From the NCBI GenBank assembly GCA_943331005.2, contig CALQJX020000011.1, positions 1 through 64,000 on the forward strand: DNA of 64,000 nt. The letters run 5' to 3'. Position numbers and translations under genes: made by a program. Every line of letters starts with the position of its first letter. Position 1 is the first letter of the stretch. The stretch comes from Bordetella parapertussis (GTDB lineage: Bacteria; Bacteroidota; Bacteroidia; Chitinophagales; Chitinophagaceae). The notes under the pieces are model-generated. The model made no database searches. It saw only the letters and a program-made list of their open reading frames with translations, and had not been told where the DNA came from. Below, in pieces: positions 37,394 to 48,794 of the stretch.

Positions 37394-40300
37394 ATGGCAT
37401 ACGATCCGAAGAATAAAATACGCCTGGTTACTGCAGCATCGCTGTTCGATGGCCACGACGCTTCTATAAATATCATGCGCCGCATTTTGCAGGCGAGTGG
37501 TGCCGAGGTCATTCACCTTGGGCACGACCGCAGTGTGAAGGAAGTGGTGGACTGTGCTATACAGGAAGATGCCAATGGTATTGCTATTACCTCTTATCAG
37601 GGAGGCCATGTAGAGTACTTCAAGTATATGTATGATCTGCTGAAGGAAGCCGGATGCGGTCACATAAAACTGTTTGGCGGTGGTGGCGGTGTGATACTGC
37701 CCGACGAGATAAAGGAACTGCAGGAATATGGCATTACACGTATCTATTCACCTGATGATGGCAGGGCTATGGGCCTGCAGGGCATGATTGATGATCTGCT
37801 GGAAAAATGCGATTTCCCAACCGGAGATCAACTCTCGGGCGAGGTTGCTCAGCTGAAGAATAAGGACGTAAAATCTATAGCCCGACTCATATCTGCTGCA
37901 GAGAACTATCACGATATGCCTGCAACTCAGGTGGCACTTACTGCTATAAAAGAGCAGGCGGCTGCATCCAAGGTACCAGTATTGGGTATTACAGGTACAG
38001 GTGGTGCCGGTAAGAGCTCGCTGGTAGATGAAGTAGTGCGCAGGTTCCTCCTCGATTTTAAAGACAAGAACATTGGTATCATATCTGTAGACCCGTCTAA
38101 ACGCAAGACCGGCGGGGCTTTGCTTGGCGACAGGATACGTATGAATGCCATTCGCAATGATAGGGTGTACATGCGCTCAATGGCTACCCGCCAGAGCAAT
38201 CTTGCAGTATCTAAGCATATTCATGACGCAGTAGATATACTGAAAGCGGCTAATTTCGATTTCATCATTCTCGAGACTTCCGGTATAGGACAGAGTGATA
38301 CACAGATCACCGATCATTGCGACATGAGTATGTATGTGATGACACCTGAGTATGGTGCTGCCACACAGCTGGAGAAGATAGACATGCTCGACTTTGCAGA
38401 TATTGTTGTCATCAACAAATTCGACAAGCGTGGCGCTATGGATGCCCTGCGCGATGTGAAGAAACAATACCAGCGCAATCATAAACTCTTCGATAAGAAT
38501 TCAGAAGATATGCCTGTTTTCGGCACTATCGCTTCTCAGTTCAATGATCCGGGTACCAACACCATGTACAAAACGCTCATGGACATGGTAGTGGAAAAAA
38601 CCAATGCCACGCTCGTATCTCAGTTCGAGATAACAGGCGAGATGAGTGAAAAAATATTCATCATTCCGCCGCACCGTACCCGCTATCTCAGCGAGATAGC
38701 TGAGAACAACAGGGGCTACGACAAATGGGCAGATGACCAGTCGGCAGTAGCACAGCGCCTCTATGGTATACAGAAGACCATAGATACAGTGCAGGCCATG
38801 GATGCAGAAGATAAAGACAGACTCCTGAAGTCTTTGCAGGAAGTATATGCTAAGACCGAACTGGAACTGGATCCCAAGAATAGGGTGCTGCTAAGCCAGT
38901 GGGAACAGAAAAAGAAAAACTACACCGACGAATACTATGTGTTCAAGGTGCGCGATAAAGAAATAAAAGTAAAAACACACTCGGAATCTCTCTCTCATCT
39001 GCAGATTCCAAAGGTATCTGTACCCCGTTACGAGGCATGGGGCGAAATACTGAAGTGGGCGCTGGGCGAGAACTTCCCGGGCGAATTCCCTTATGCTTCG
39101 GGTATCTATCCGTTCAAGCGTGTGGGAGAAGACCCTGCACGTATGTTTGCAGGAGAGGGTGGACCCGAGCGAACCAACAAACGTTTCCACTACGTATCCC
39201 GCGGACTGCCTGCAAAGAGGCTCAGCACGGCTTTCGATAGTGTGACACTTTATGGTCAGGACCCTGATCATCGTCCTGATATCTATGGTAAAGTTGGTAA
39301 CTCGGGTGTAAGCGTTTGCTGCCTCGACGATGCCAAGAAACTCTATAGCGGTTTCAATCTGGCAGATCCTATGACCTCTGTGTCTATGACCATCAATGGT
39401 CCGGCACCTACCATGACCGCTTTCTTTATGAATGCGGCCATAGATCAGCAGTGCGAACTATACATAAAAGAGAACGGACTGGAAGAAGAAGTAAATAAAA
39501 AGATAGATGTCATTTTTGCAGCAAAAGGACTTCCCCGTCCGTTCTACAATTCCGGCGACAACAATACCAATCTGCCCGATGGCAATAACGGATTGGGACT
39601 GATGCTGCTGGGTGTGACCGGCGATGAGGTGCTACCGCGCGAAGTATATGAAGAGATAAAGACCCGAACACTCAGCTCTGTGCGTGGCACAGTTCAGGCC
39701 GATATACTGAAGGAAGATCAGGCACAGAATACCTGTATCTTCTCTACAGAATTCTCGCTGAGAGTAATGGGCGATGTGCAGCAGTATTTCATAGACAAGA
39801 AGGTACGCAATTTCTACTCTGTATCTATCAGCGGTTATCATATTGCAGAGGCTGGTGCCAATCCTATTTCGCAGCTGGCATTCACGCTGTCAAACGGTTT
39901 CACCTTTGTAGAGTACTACCTGAGCCGTGGCATGCATATCGACGATTTTGCGCCCAACCTTTCCTTCTTCTTCAGCAATGGTATAGATCCGGAATACAGT
40001 GTGATAGGTCGTGTGGCGCGTCGCATATGGGCTAAGGCCATGAAGCTGAAATATGGCGGTAACGAGCGCTCTCAGATGCTCAAATACCATATCCAGACAT
40101 CAGGCCGTTCGCTGCATGCGCAGGAGATCGACTTTAACGATATCCGCACCACGCTGCAGGCGCTCTATGCTATATACGACAACTGTAACTCGCTCCATAC
40201 CAATGCCTATGACGAGGCCATCACTACTCCTACAGAAGAGAGTGTGCGTCGCGCCATGGCTATACAGCTCATCATCAACAAAGAGCTGGGTCTGGCCAAG

Positions 40301-40783
40301 AACGAGAACCCCCTGCAAGGTTCCTTCATTATAGAAGAGCTTACAGAACTCGTAGAGAAGGCAGTGCTAACCGAGTTCGACCGCATTACAGAACGTGGCG
40401 GTGTGCTGGGCGCTATGGAAACCATGTATCAGCGTGGAAAGATCCAGGAAGAAAGCCTGTATTATGAAACACTGAAGCATACTGGCGAGTTCCCGATCAT
40501 TGGTGTAAATACCTTCCTCAGCTCCAAAGGTTCACCAACAGTCATACCATCAGAGGTGATCCGTTCTACTACAGAGGAAAAAGAATTCCAGATAGCAACC
40601 GTGCAGAACCTGTGCAAACGCAGCGAAGACACAAGCGCTGAAATGCTGAAGTCATTGCAGCTTATAGCCATACAGAATGGCAACATCTTCGAGGCACTGA
40701 TGGATGTGGCCAAATACTGCTCACTGGGGCAGATCACCAGTGCACTTTTCGAAGTGGGTGGTCAGTACAGAAGGAATATGTAA
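37394..40783 (+). CDS. icmF: Fused isobutyryl-CoA mutase (B12, GTPase, mutase)
   Basis: This 1129-aa protein joins three parts. Residues 1-140 bind coenzyme B12 ([14 protein letters not shown] with the DGH cobalt-ligand motif at 19-21; the motif has Ser where many mutases have Gly, as in other IcmF). Residues about 190-470 are a MeaI/ArgK-like G-protein chaperone with P-loop GTGGAGKSS at 201-209 and NKFDKRG. The remaining 650 residues are the (beta/alpha)8 mutase domain ([22 protein letters not shown]). It interconverts isobutyryl-CoA and n-butyryl-CoA and protects its own cofactor. The length is normal for the fusion. The 3' end has a bidirectional terminator. Confidence 0.93.
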   Translation: MAYDPKNKIRLVTAASLFDGHDASINIMRRILQASGAEVIHLGHDRSVKEVVDCAIQEDANGIAITSYQGGHVEYFKYMYDLLKEAGCGHIKLFGGGGGVILPDEIKELQEYGITRIYSPDDGRAMGLQGMIDDLLEKCDFPTGDQLSGEVAQLKNKDVKSIARLISAAENYHDMPATQVALTAIKEQAAASKVPVLGITGTGGAGKSSLVDEVVRRFLLDFKDKNIGIISVDPSKRKTGGALLGDRIRMNAIRNDRVYMRSMATRQSNLAVSKHIHDAVDILKAANFDFIILETSGIGQSDTQITDHCDMSMYVMTPEYGAATQLEKIDMLDFADIVVINKFDKRGAMDALRDVKKQYQRNHKLFDKNSEDMPVFGTIASQFNDPGTNTMYKTLMDMVVEKTNATLVSQFEITGEMSEKIFIIPPHRTRYLSEIAENNRGYDKWADDQSAVAQRLYGIQKTIDTVQAMDAEDKDRLLKSLQEVYAKTELELDPKNRVLLSQWEQKKKNYTDEYYVFKVRDKEIKVKTHSESLSHLQIPKVSVPRYEAWGEILKWALGENFPGEFPYASGIYPFKRVGEDPARMFAGEGGPERTNKRFHYVSRGLPAKRLSTAFDSVTLYGQDPDHRPDIYGKVGNSGVSVCCLDDAKKLYSGFNLADPMTSVSMTINGPAPTMTAFFMNAAIDQQCELYIKENGLEEEVNKKIDVIFAAKGLPRPFYNSGDNNTNLPDGNNGLGLMLLGVTGDEVLPREVYEEIKTRTLSSVRGTVQADILKEDQAQNTCIFSTEFSLRVMGDVQQYFIDKKVRNFYSVSISGYHIAEAGANPISQLAFTLSNGFTFVEYYLSRGMHIDDFAPNLSFFFSNGIDPEYSVIGRVARRIWAKAMKLKYGGNERSQMLKYHIQTSGRSLHAQEIDFNDIRTTLQALYAIYDNCNSLHTNAYDEAITTPTEESVRRAMAIQLIINKELGLAKNENPLQGSFIIEELTELVEKAVLTEFDRITERGGVLGAMETMYQRGKIQEESLYYETLKHTGEFPIIGVNTFLSSKGSPTVIPSEVIRSTTEEKEFQIATVQNLCKRSEDTSAEMLKSLQLIAIQNGNIFEALMDVAKYCSLGQITSALFEVGGQYRRNM

Positions 40784-40804
40784 CCATAGCTGTTTCTCAA
40801 AAGC

Positions 40805-40836
40805 AAAAGCCCGGAAATTGCAACTTCCGGGCTTTT
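40805..40836. terminator. Bidirectional terminator between icmF and yicC
   Basis: AAAAGCCCGGAA, 8-nt loop, TTCCGGGCTTTT. It is a 12-bp symmetrical stem with A and T ends between convergent genes. Confidence 0.9.
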
Positions 40837-40863
40837 ATATTTTCAGCATCTCTGAAGAGATGA

Positions 40864-41739
40864 TTACAGAATATTCAGGATCTGTTCTTTGGCTTTTTCC
40901 AGTTCGTCCTTCATATTGATGACGATCTGCTGTATCTCGGCATGATTGGCTTTAGAGCCAAGGGTGTTTATTTCCCTGCCTATTTCCTGCAGTATGAAGT
41001 TAAGCTTGCGACCTATGGCCATATCGTTTTCCTTCACCGTGTTGCTGAAGTATTCGCAATGCTGGCGCAGCCTTGTTTTTTCTTCAGAGAAGTCCATGCG
41101 CTCAAGGTAGTAGATCATTTCCTGCTCAAAGCGGTTCGGATCTATCTTTTCCTTTTCGGTCATATCCTCCAGCCACTGAGTTATACGGGCACGTATACGC
41201 TCTATACGTTCAGGTTCCAGAGGCAGTATCTTGTTGTGCAGCTGGTCTATGTTGTTGATGCGTAGCGTAATATCTCTCAGCAGCGCCTCTCCTTCGTGCT
41301 GGCGGTGCAGCATCAGATCTTCGGCAGCCTTCACTATTACGGCTTTCACTTCTTCCCATTCTTCATCGGGCAGCATATCCTGATCGGGTGTTACCACTTC
41401 AGGCATGCGCATCAGGGTAGATAGGACGTTGTCTTCCGGTATGCCTGTCTGCTGTGCTATCTGTTTCATAGCATTGTAGTAGAAAACAGCAAGATCTGTA
41501 TTTACCACCATAGGCTTGGAAGCGCCGCCCTGTTTCACCGTTATGGTCAGGTCCACGGTTCCTCTCATCAGCACATTGGCCAGCATAGAGCGGATGTCCA
41601 GCTCCCAGGATCGGAGGATCGGCGGGAGTTTTGTATTCAGGTCGAACTGCTTGCCGTTGAGCGCCTTCATCTCCACCACCACCTGGCGTTGGTTGATCGT
41701 TGCTTCAGCCCTGCCGAAACCTGTCATTGAATATAACAT
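40864..41739 (-). CDS. yicC: YicC-family protein (endoribonuclease family)
   Basis: The product is 291 aa from the ATG at 41739 (MLYSMTGFGRAE, the family N terminus). The frame is open for 10 more codons. YicC_N occupies the first 155 residues (VVVEMKALNGKQFDLNTKLP) and DUF1732 the last 85 (NRFEQEMIYYLERMDFSEEKTRLRQHCEYF, then GRKLNFILQEIGREINTLGSKANHAEIQQIVINMKDELEK). YicC in E. coli has been linked to stationary-phase growth and to an RNase activity. In this organism the role is inferred from the family. It is divergent from the EnvC-like gene. Confidence 0.93.
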   Translation of the reverse strand: MLYSMTGFGRAEATINQRQVVVEMKALNGKQFDLNTKLPPILRSWELDIRSMLANVLMRGTVDLTITVKQGGASKPMVVNTDLAVFYYNAMKQIAQQTGIPEDNVLSTLMRMPEVVTPDQDMLPDEEWEEVKAVIVKAAEDLMLHRQHEGEALLRDITLRINNIDQLHNKILPLEPERIERIRARITQWLEDMTEKEKIDPNRFEQEMIYYLERMDFSEEKTRLRQHCEYFSNTVKENDMAIGRKLNFILQEIGREINTLGSKANHAEIQQIVINMKDELEKAKEQILNIL

Positions 41740-41867
41740 AAAGAATATCTTTACTGCAAAAGAAAACAAAGGTCGTCAATTAAATTTCTACTGCTATCTT
41801 TTCTCGAAAAAGATTGTAAAATCCTCATAAAACAATAAAAAAGACTTAATCGGGGGCTAGATTTGGT

Positions 41868-41875
41868 TATTTTTG
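41868..41875 (+). promoter_or_regulatory. -7 promoter box TATTTTTG of the EnvC-like gene
   Basis: This is an exact TAnnTTTG match about 15 nt before the ATG at 41890. It overlaps the upstream TTG frame start at 41863 and supports the signal-peptide start. Confidence 0.5.
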
Positions 41876-41889
41876 TCCGCAACGGCATC

Positions 41890-43245
41890 ATGCGCAACAT
41901 TCTTGTGGTCATATTGGTTTTTCTGTCTTCTGCAGCATTTGCGCAGCGAGAGGTGGTGTATCCTTCAAAAGACACGCTAATGGCTCGTCGTAAGCAGATA
42001 ATGCAGGCTATTGAGGAGACTGAAAAAGAGTTGATGGCTATTAAGAATGACAAGCAGGCTACTCTTGGTCAGTTGCGTGCATTACAAAACAAGCTCAGCG
42101 ACCGTCAGCGACTCATTGGCAACATCAACGAAGAGCTGGACGATATAGATAACGATATAAAGAAGTCGTCTAAAGAAGTACTTACCCTGAAGCAGAAGCT
42201 GGAACAGCTCAATGCCCGTTATACGCAGTCTATAAGGTATGCCTATTCTTCTCGCAGTTCATATGATATGCTGGCATTCCTTTTCTCCTCCCGCGACTTT
42301 AATGAGGCAATGAGGCGAATGAAGTACCTGAAGAAGTTTCGCGACTTCCGCAAATATCAGGTGCAGCAGATAACGCATACACAGGTGCAGCTGAAGGAGA
42401 AGATAGGTACGCTGAATGCGGAAAAAACACAGAAAGACCAGGTGTTGAATGCGCAGGTGCAGCAGAAACAGATATTGCAGAAAGAGACAGAACAGACCAA
42501 TCAGGTGGTTCAGGATCTTAAAAGCAAGGAAAGCAAACTGCTGGCTGATATAGAAAAGAATAAAAAGATCAATTCGAGGATCAATAAGGCGATCAATGAC
42601 CTTATAGAGCGTGAGATGGCGAGGGCGGCTAAGGCGGCTGAAGCAGAAGCAAAGAAAACAGCCGGTACTGATGCCGGCAAATCGGGCGCTAAATCAAACA
42701 TCAAATCCAGTACCGGTGGTCCGGATGTGGCAGTAAATAATGTTCCAAAGTCAACGACTGCCCGCTCCCGATCTGAGGTTTCGCTAATGCTTACTCCCGA
42801 GGATGTGGAGCTTGCGGAAAACTTTGAAGGCAATAAGGGTAAAATGTATTGGCCGGTTGAGAAAGGATATATAACAGATCATTTTGGTATACATCCGCAT
42901 CCGCTTTATCCTAAGGTGAGCATTGAGAATGCGGGTGTAGATATACAGACGGATGAAAATGCCAGAGTACGTTGTGTGTTCAATGGTACCGTTACCAGTG
43001 TATTCTCTGTTTCAGGTAGCAGCCAGATCGTAATGGTGAGGCATGGTAACTACTGTACCGTATATAATGGATTGGCTTCTATTTCGGTTAAAGTAGGTGA
43101 TGAAGTAAGGGCGAAACAAACCATAGGTACTGTTGCTAATAATGACGAAGGATTACCTGTGGTCAACTTCCAGATATGGAAGTCGAGTGGTAAGAAAGAC
43201 AACGTCAAGCTCAATCCCGAGCAGTGGATAGGCAGAGCACGATAA
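41890..43245 (+). CDS. EnvC-like murein hydrolase activator with degenerate M23 domain
   Basis: This 451-aa exported protein begins MRNILVVILVFLSSAAFAQ. Residues about 35-245 are a long coiled coil (LRALQNKLSDRQRLIGNINEELDDIDNDIKKS and further heptads). A linker (AKKTAGTDAGKSGAKSN) is followed by an M23/LytM fold at about 310-451. The catalytic zinc ligands are lost: where active enzymes have HxGxD, this has NAGVDIQ, and where they have HFEI it has NFQIW. It is therefore expected to switch on a separate amidase, as EnvC/NlpD-like factors do, in cell division or wall remodelling. It is upstream of a convergent VOC gene. Confidence 0.85.
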   Translation: MRNILVVILVFLSSAAFAQREVVYPSKDTLMARRKQIMQAIEETEKELMAIKNDKQATLGQLRALQNKLSDRQRLIGNINEELDDIDNDIKKSSKEVLTLKQKLEQLNARYTQSIRYAYSSRSSYDMLAFLFSSRDFNEAMRRMKYLKKFRDFRKYQVQQITHTQVQLKEKIGTLNAEKTQKDQVLNAQVQQKQILQKETEQTNQVVQDLKSKESKLLADIEKNKKINSRINKAINDLIEREMARAAKAAEAEAKKTAGTDAGKSGAKSNIKSSTGGPDVAVNNVPKSTTARSRSEVSLMLTPEDVELAENFEGNKGKMYWPVEKGYITDHFGIHPHPLYPKVSIENAGVDIQTDENARVRCVFNGTVTSVFSVSGSSQIVMVRHGNYCTVYNGLASISVKVGDEVRAKQTIGTVANNDEGLPVVNFQIWKSSGKKDNVKLNPEQWIGRAR

Positions 43246-43258
43246 TTCAGCTAATTCG

Positions 43259-43633
43259 CTACGCCAGCGAGAAATGCGGATTGTAAATAAGCCCGAACAC
43301 ATTGCCCCACGGGTCTTTCACTGCCCCTGTTATTATTCCGCCACTCACATCAGCAGGGTCTTCTATACTTGTAGCACCGGCGGCCAGCAGGTCGGCAAAA
43401 CTTTTATACACATCATCTACACCCCAGTAGGCGGTAGCAACTGTGCCGGCAGCATCCATATTGCCATCTGTAGGGTGTAGCCCCAGTTCATAACCACCCA
43501 CATTAAAACCTACATAAAATGGCTCGTCGAAATAGGGGGCTATACCAAAAGCATTGCTGTACCATTCTTTGGCCTTGTTCAGGTTGTTGGTAAAGTAGAT
43601 AACAGTGCGGAGTCCGTGTAGTTTTGTGGCCAT
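43259..43633 (-). CDS. VOC-family (glyoxalase-like) protein
   Basis: The product is 124 aa. It shows the vicinal-oxygen-chelate fold: LRTVIYFTNNLNKAKEWYSNAFGI at the start, PFYVGFNVGGYELGLHPTDGN in the middle, and GAVKDPWGNVFGLIYNP at the end. Typical members bind a metal and act as glyoxalase, dioxygenase or antibiotic-binding protein; the substrate cannot be told from sequence. It converges with the EnvC-like gene and diverges from the TlpA-like gene. Confidence 0.85.
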   Translation of the reverse strand: MATKLHGLRTVIYFTNNLNKAKEWYSNAFGIAPYFDEPFYVGFNVGGYELGLHPTDGNMDAAGTVATAYWGVDDVYKSFADLLAAGATSIEDPADVSGGIITGAVKDPWGNVFGLIYNPHFSLA

Positions 43634-43730
43634 GATCTATGAGGTTCTATAGCCCGAAAATAGACAATTATGCTTTTATTGTATCGGTTTCTGCGCCCAT
43701 CATCAGTATCTTTACCTAAAGTAGCGGCAT

Positions 43731-44210
43731 ATGAGAAAACTTCTTTTGTTATCGTTCCTGTTCTTTTCTGTTCCCCGGGCAGAGGCACAGCAGATTCCTG
43801 CTATGGGTATCAGAGAAATACTGAAAAGCAATGCAGCTAACGATACATTATATATAATCAATTTCTGGGCTACCTGGTGTGCGCCTTGTGTGCAGGAGTT
43901 GCCTGTATTCAACTCATTGCAGGAGCACTATGCCGGCAAACCTGTAAAAGTGCTGCTGGTGAGTCTCGATTTCAGGGAAGATTATCCTATGAGGCTGGGT
44001 GTGTTCCTGCAGCGCAAGAAAATAACGCCCCCTGTTATCTGGCTTTCCGATACCAATCCCAATGAATTTGTACCCCGTGTAGACGAAAGTTGGGAGGGTT
44101 CCATACCTGCCACATTGATAATACATAATGGCAAGGGATACAGGAAATTCGTGGAAGGACAGGTCACAGAAAGGCAGATAGCAACGGTTGCAGATATGCT
44201 GCTCGAATAA
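43731..44210 (+). CDS. TlpA/ResA-like thioredoxin, exported
   Basis: This 159-aa protein has a short signal peptide (MRKLLLLSFLFFSVPRAEAQ). The thioredoxin motif is FWATWCAPCVQELPVF with Cys 50 and 53, and the cis-proline region is WEGSIPATLIIHNGKGYRKF. TlpA-like proteins reduce disulfides in the periplasm. A near -7 box TATCTTTA lies at about 43708. It is followed by the promoter and start of pyrG without a clear terminator. Confidence 0.88.
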   Translation: MRKLLLLSFLFFSVPRAEAQQIPAMGIREILKSNAANDTLYIINFWATWCAPCVQELPVFNSLQEHYAGKPVKVLLVSLDFREDYPMRLGVFLQRKKITPPVIWLSDTNPNEFVPRVDESWEGSIPATLIIHNGKGYRKFVEGQVTERQIATVADMLLE

Positions 44211-45989
<1,779 letters not shown>

Positions 45990-46020
45990 TATTCATCAAC
46001 AGAATTAATAAGACTACTTC

Positions 46021-46884
46021 ATGCAGTTACGCGTACTATTCTTGCTTGCAGCAACCATGCTATTGTTCTCTTGTGCTCAGACACGCATCAAGGACCATCC
46101 GGAATGGGGAAAGATCTATGAGGCACAGGGTATAAAAGATGCCTGTTTCATTTTGCGCGATAACAACCATGAGGCCATTCATTACTTCAACAAGGAGCGT
46201 AGCATTGCCCGTACCATGCCTGCTTCTACCTTCAAGGTGTTCATATCGCTCATAGCGCTGGAAACTGCCATAGCGCCAGATGATCGTCTGGTAATAAAGT
46301 GGGATTCTACCTACATAGACCGTCCTGAAACGCATCACGATATGGACATGCGCGAAGCCCTGAAGATCAGTTGTAACTGGTATTTCGAAACACTGATCAC
46401 CCGAATAGGCGCAGCAAAAATGCAGCACTACATAGATACCATCAAGTATGGTAACATGAACATTTCGGGTGATCTGCAGAAAGCATGGGTCAACGATTCA
46501 CTGCAGATATCTGCCGATGAGCAGGTGGGCTTTATCAAAAGGCTTTATTTCGCAGAGTTGCCTGTTTCAGAGCGTAGCCAGCGTATCGTAAAAGACCTGA
46601 TGTTGCAGGAGTCAACACCCGGTTACAAACTGTACTACAAAACAGGCACCGCAATGAAGGGTGGTAATACAACTTACTGGATCACCGGATTTGTGGAGCG
46701 CATACAAAAAGTAAAAGAACCAAAGGGCTCTATGAACAAAACAGACGAGCGCAACTATCCATATTTCTTCTCGTCCAACTTCAAGCTGCCTTCGGCCGAT
46801 ACTTCTAAGAACTGGTACGACACGCGCATAGCCATTACCAAAGATGTCCTTCGCGATTTCGGAGCTATTCCAAAGGATAAATAA
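46021..46884 (+). CDS. OXA-like (class D) beta-lactamase family lipoprotein
   Basis: The product is 287 aa. The lipobox LFSC (Cys 18) marks a lipoprotein. The class D pattern is clear: PASTFK with Ser 69 and Lys 72, YGN at 143-145 followed by MNISGD, and YKTGT with Lys 207. Spacing between motifs matches OXA enzymes closely. Motif II is SCN (117-119), where OXA enzymes have SxV. The hydrophobic Val normally packs next to the carbamylated Lys. Replacement by Asn may lower carbamylation, so it may be a weak beta-lactamase, or a sensor or transpeptidase-like protein. It follows pyrG in the same direction with a 31-nt gap; lpxD is 84 nt downstream. Confidence 0.8.
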   Translation: MQLRVLFLLAATMLLFSCAQTRIKDHPEWGKIYEAQGIKDACFILRDNNHEAIHYFNKERSIARTMPASTFKVFISLIALETAIAPDDRLVIKWDSTYIDRPETHHDMDMREALKISCNWYFETLITRIGAAKMQHYIDTIKYGNMNISGDLQKAWVNDSLQISADEQVGFIKRLYFAELPVSERSQRIVKDLMLQESTPGYKLYYKTGTAMKGGNTTYWITGFVERIQKVKEPKGSMNKTDERNYPYFFSSNFKLPSADTSKNWYDTRIAITKDVLRDFGAIPKDK

Positions 46885-46968
46885 GTACAGTAGCTACTGC
46901 GCAGCACCTGCTGCACAGGGCCTCATAGTCAACCATTTTTTACTATTTTGTAGTCAAACAAGTAGCTT

Positions 46969-47997
46969 ATGCAGTTCAGCGCCACACAAATTGCAGGGAT
47001 CCTAAACGGAACAATAGAAGGCAATCCGGAAGCCATGGTAAGTACTCTTTCTAAGATAGAAGAGGGCAAACCGGGATCCATTTCATTTCTGGCAAATCCT
47101 GTCTACACCCAGTATATATACAATACGCTTGCTACGTTGGTAATAGTAAATAAAGATTTTGTAGCTTCCGCTCCGGTTACTGCAACCCTTATCAGGGTAG
47201 AAAGCGCCGCCGCCGCCTTTGCGAAATTGCTGGAGATGTACAATCAGGTAAAACTGAACAAGACCGGTATCTCTAAGCAGGCATACATATCAGACACTGC
47301 AAAAGTGGGCGAAAACATCTATGCAGGCGAGTTTGCAGTAGTAAGCGATAATGCACGCATAGGCAACAACGTAAAGATCTATCCGCAGGTATATATTGGC
47401 GACAATGTGACTATTGGCGATAATACTACGCTCTTTGCCGGCGTTAAGATCTATTCAGATACCGTTATTGGTAAAGATTGTATCATTCACTCCGGTACTG
47501 TTATTGGTAGCGATGGGTTCCGCTTCGAGCCACAGAATGCCGAAGGGGAGCGCAAAGTACCGCAGATAGGCAATGTGGTTATTGAAGACGATGTGGAGAT
47601 AGGAGCTAACTGTGCCATAGACAGGGCCACGCTGGGTTCTACCATCATTCGCAAAGGGGTTAAGTTCGATAACCTGGTACATATTGCACACAATGTGGAG
47701 GTAGGCGAGAATAGCTATCTGGCAGCATGCAATGTGGTGGCAGGTTCTACCCGCATTGGTAAGAACTGCATGTTCAGCGGTCAGGTAGGTATAGTAGGGC
47801 ATCTGCAAATTGCAGATAATACCATTATCACTGCACAGTCGGGAATATCAAAAAGTATTACCAAGCCCGGAGAGGTCTATATGGGTTCTCCTGCATTCGA
47901 TGCCAATAAATACCGCAAGGCATACATACATTTCCGCAACCTCGATGCTATAGCGCAGCGGGTAGATAAGCTGGAAAAACAGGCAAAGAATAGCTAA
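46969..47997 (+). CDS. lpxD: UDP-3-O-(3-hydroxyacyl)glucosamine N-acyltransferase
   Basis: This 342-aa enzyme adds the second acyl chain in lipid A synthesis. The N-terminal uridine-binding domain (about 1-95) contains [16 protein letters not shown]. The left-handed beta-helix follows with many hexapeptide turns ([40 protein letters not shown]). The catalytic His is in [18 protein letters not shown]-terminal helix ([11 protein letters not shown]) trimerises. It indicates a Gram-negative outer membrane with lipid A. Its 3' end overlaps the convergent SAM-hydrolase-family gene by 4 nt. Confidence 0.96.
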   Translation: MQFSATQIAGILNGTIEGNPEAMVSTLSKIEEGKPGSISFLANPVYTQYIYNTLATLVIVNKDFVASAPVTATLIRVESAAAAFAKLLEMYNQVKLNKTGISKQAYISDTAKVGENIYAGEFAVVSDNARIGNNVKIYPQVYIGDNVTIGDNTTLFAGVKIYSDTVIGKDCIIHSGTVIGSDGFRFEPQNAEGERKVPQIGNVVIEDDVEIGANCAIDRATLGSTIIRKGVKFDNLVHIAHNVEVGENSYLAACNVVAGSTRIGKNCMFSGQVGIVGHLQIADNTIITAQSGISKSITKPGEVYMGSPAFDANKYRKAYIHFRNLDAIAQRVDKLEKQAKNS

Positions 47998-48794
47998 GAC
48001 AACGATATACGCACTGAATGGAAGTCCAGTGCAGCAGGGTCTGCCGGATCTATTCCAAACAGTTCCATGGCAGAGCCGTGATTAACAGCTATTTCCAGAT
48101 AGTTCAGTTTATTGAACCGGCATAAAGGTTCTTTTTCAGCAACATCATTATACTGCTCGCTTACGCTGGTTATGTGTTTGCTTCTGAAGGTCCTGATGCT
48201 GAATTTTCTGCCAAGGGTCAGTCGTTCAAATTCTTCTTTTCTTATGTTCAGTGTCAGATTGCTGTATCTGTCTTTGCGCAGTATACTGCATGCCACTCCT
48301 ATGGGCGAAACCTGCGGCTGCGGCACCTGTGGCAGCCGGAAAGGTTGTGTTTCCTGCAGGGGCACCTGTCCTCCCTTCATGGCCATGCCTATGGTAGCCA
48401 GTGCATCATTCAGCCATTCGTCTGTAGTGAAATTGTTTTGGTATTGCCTGCATATATACGCCTTGTCGGGTGCATATTCATCAGGCATTGCAAACAGCAA
48501 TCCGTTATCAGGTGCCAGAAAATAATGTCCGTCTTTTTCTGCCAGTACCATGCCAGGTATATCTGCACCTGTAGCGAAAATACCCACCGGCACCACATGA
48601 ATACTTCCTTTCGGAAAGTTGCGGTAGCTATGCATAAGCAGGTACGCCGCCTCCCGTATGTCGTGCCTGGGCACATCATGCGAAAGGTCGGTAATAGCTA
48701 CGCCCGGCAATCTGTTGATCAGTATTGCCTTTATCCGCGACACATTCGCATCTCTGGTGCCCCAGTCTGTAAGAAGGGTTATGTTCTTGCTCAT
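47994..48794 (-). CDS. SAM hydroxide adenosyltransferase (DUF62) family protein, active site altered
   Basis: The product is 266 aa. The DUF62 family hydrolyses S-adenosylmethionine to adenosine and methionine. The family pattern is clear: [48 protein letters not shown] and [17 protein letters not shown]. The catalytic Asp and Arg expected in the VDPGVGTxR segment are absent; the corresponding stretch reads [13 protein letters not shown]. It may be inactive, or use other residues, or be a binding protein. Its ATG overlaps the stop of the upstream TMTC-like gene (TAATG), so they are translationally coupled. Confidence 0.75.
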   Translation of the reverse strand: MSKNITLLTDWGTRDANVSRIKAILINRLPGVAITDLSHDVPRHDIREAAYLLMHSYRNFPKGSIHVVPVGIFATGADIPGMVLAEKDGHYFLAPDNGLLFAMPDEYAPDKAYICRQYQNNFTTDEWLNDALATIGMAMKGGQVPLQETQPFRLPQVPQPQVSPIGVACSILRKDRYSNLTLNIRKEEFERLTLGRKFSIRTFRSKHITSVSEQYNDVAEKEPLCRFNKLNYLEIAVNHGSAMELFGIDPADPAALDFHSVRISLS

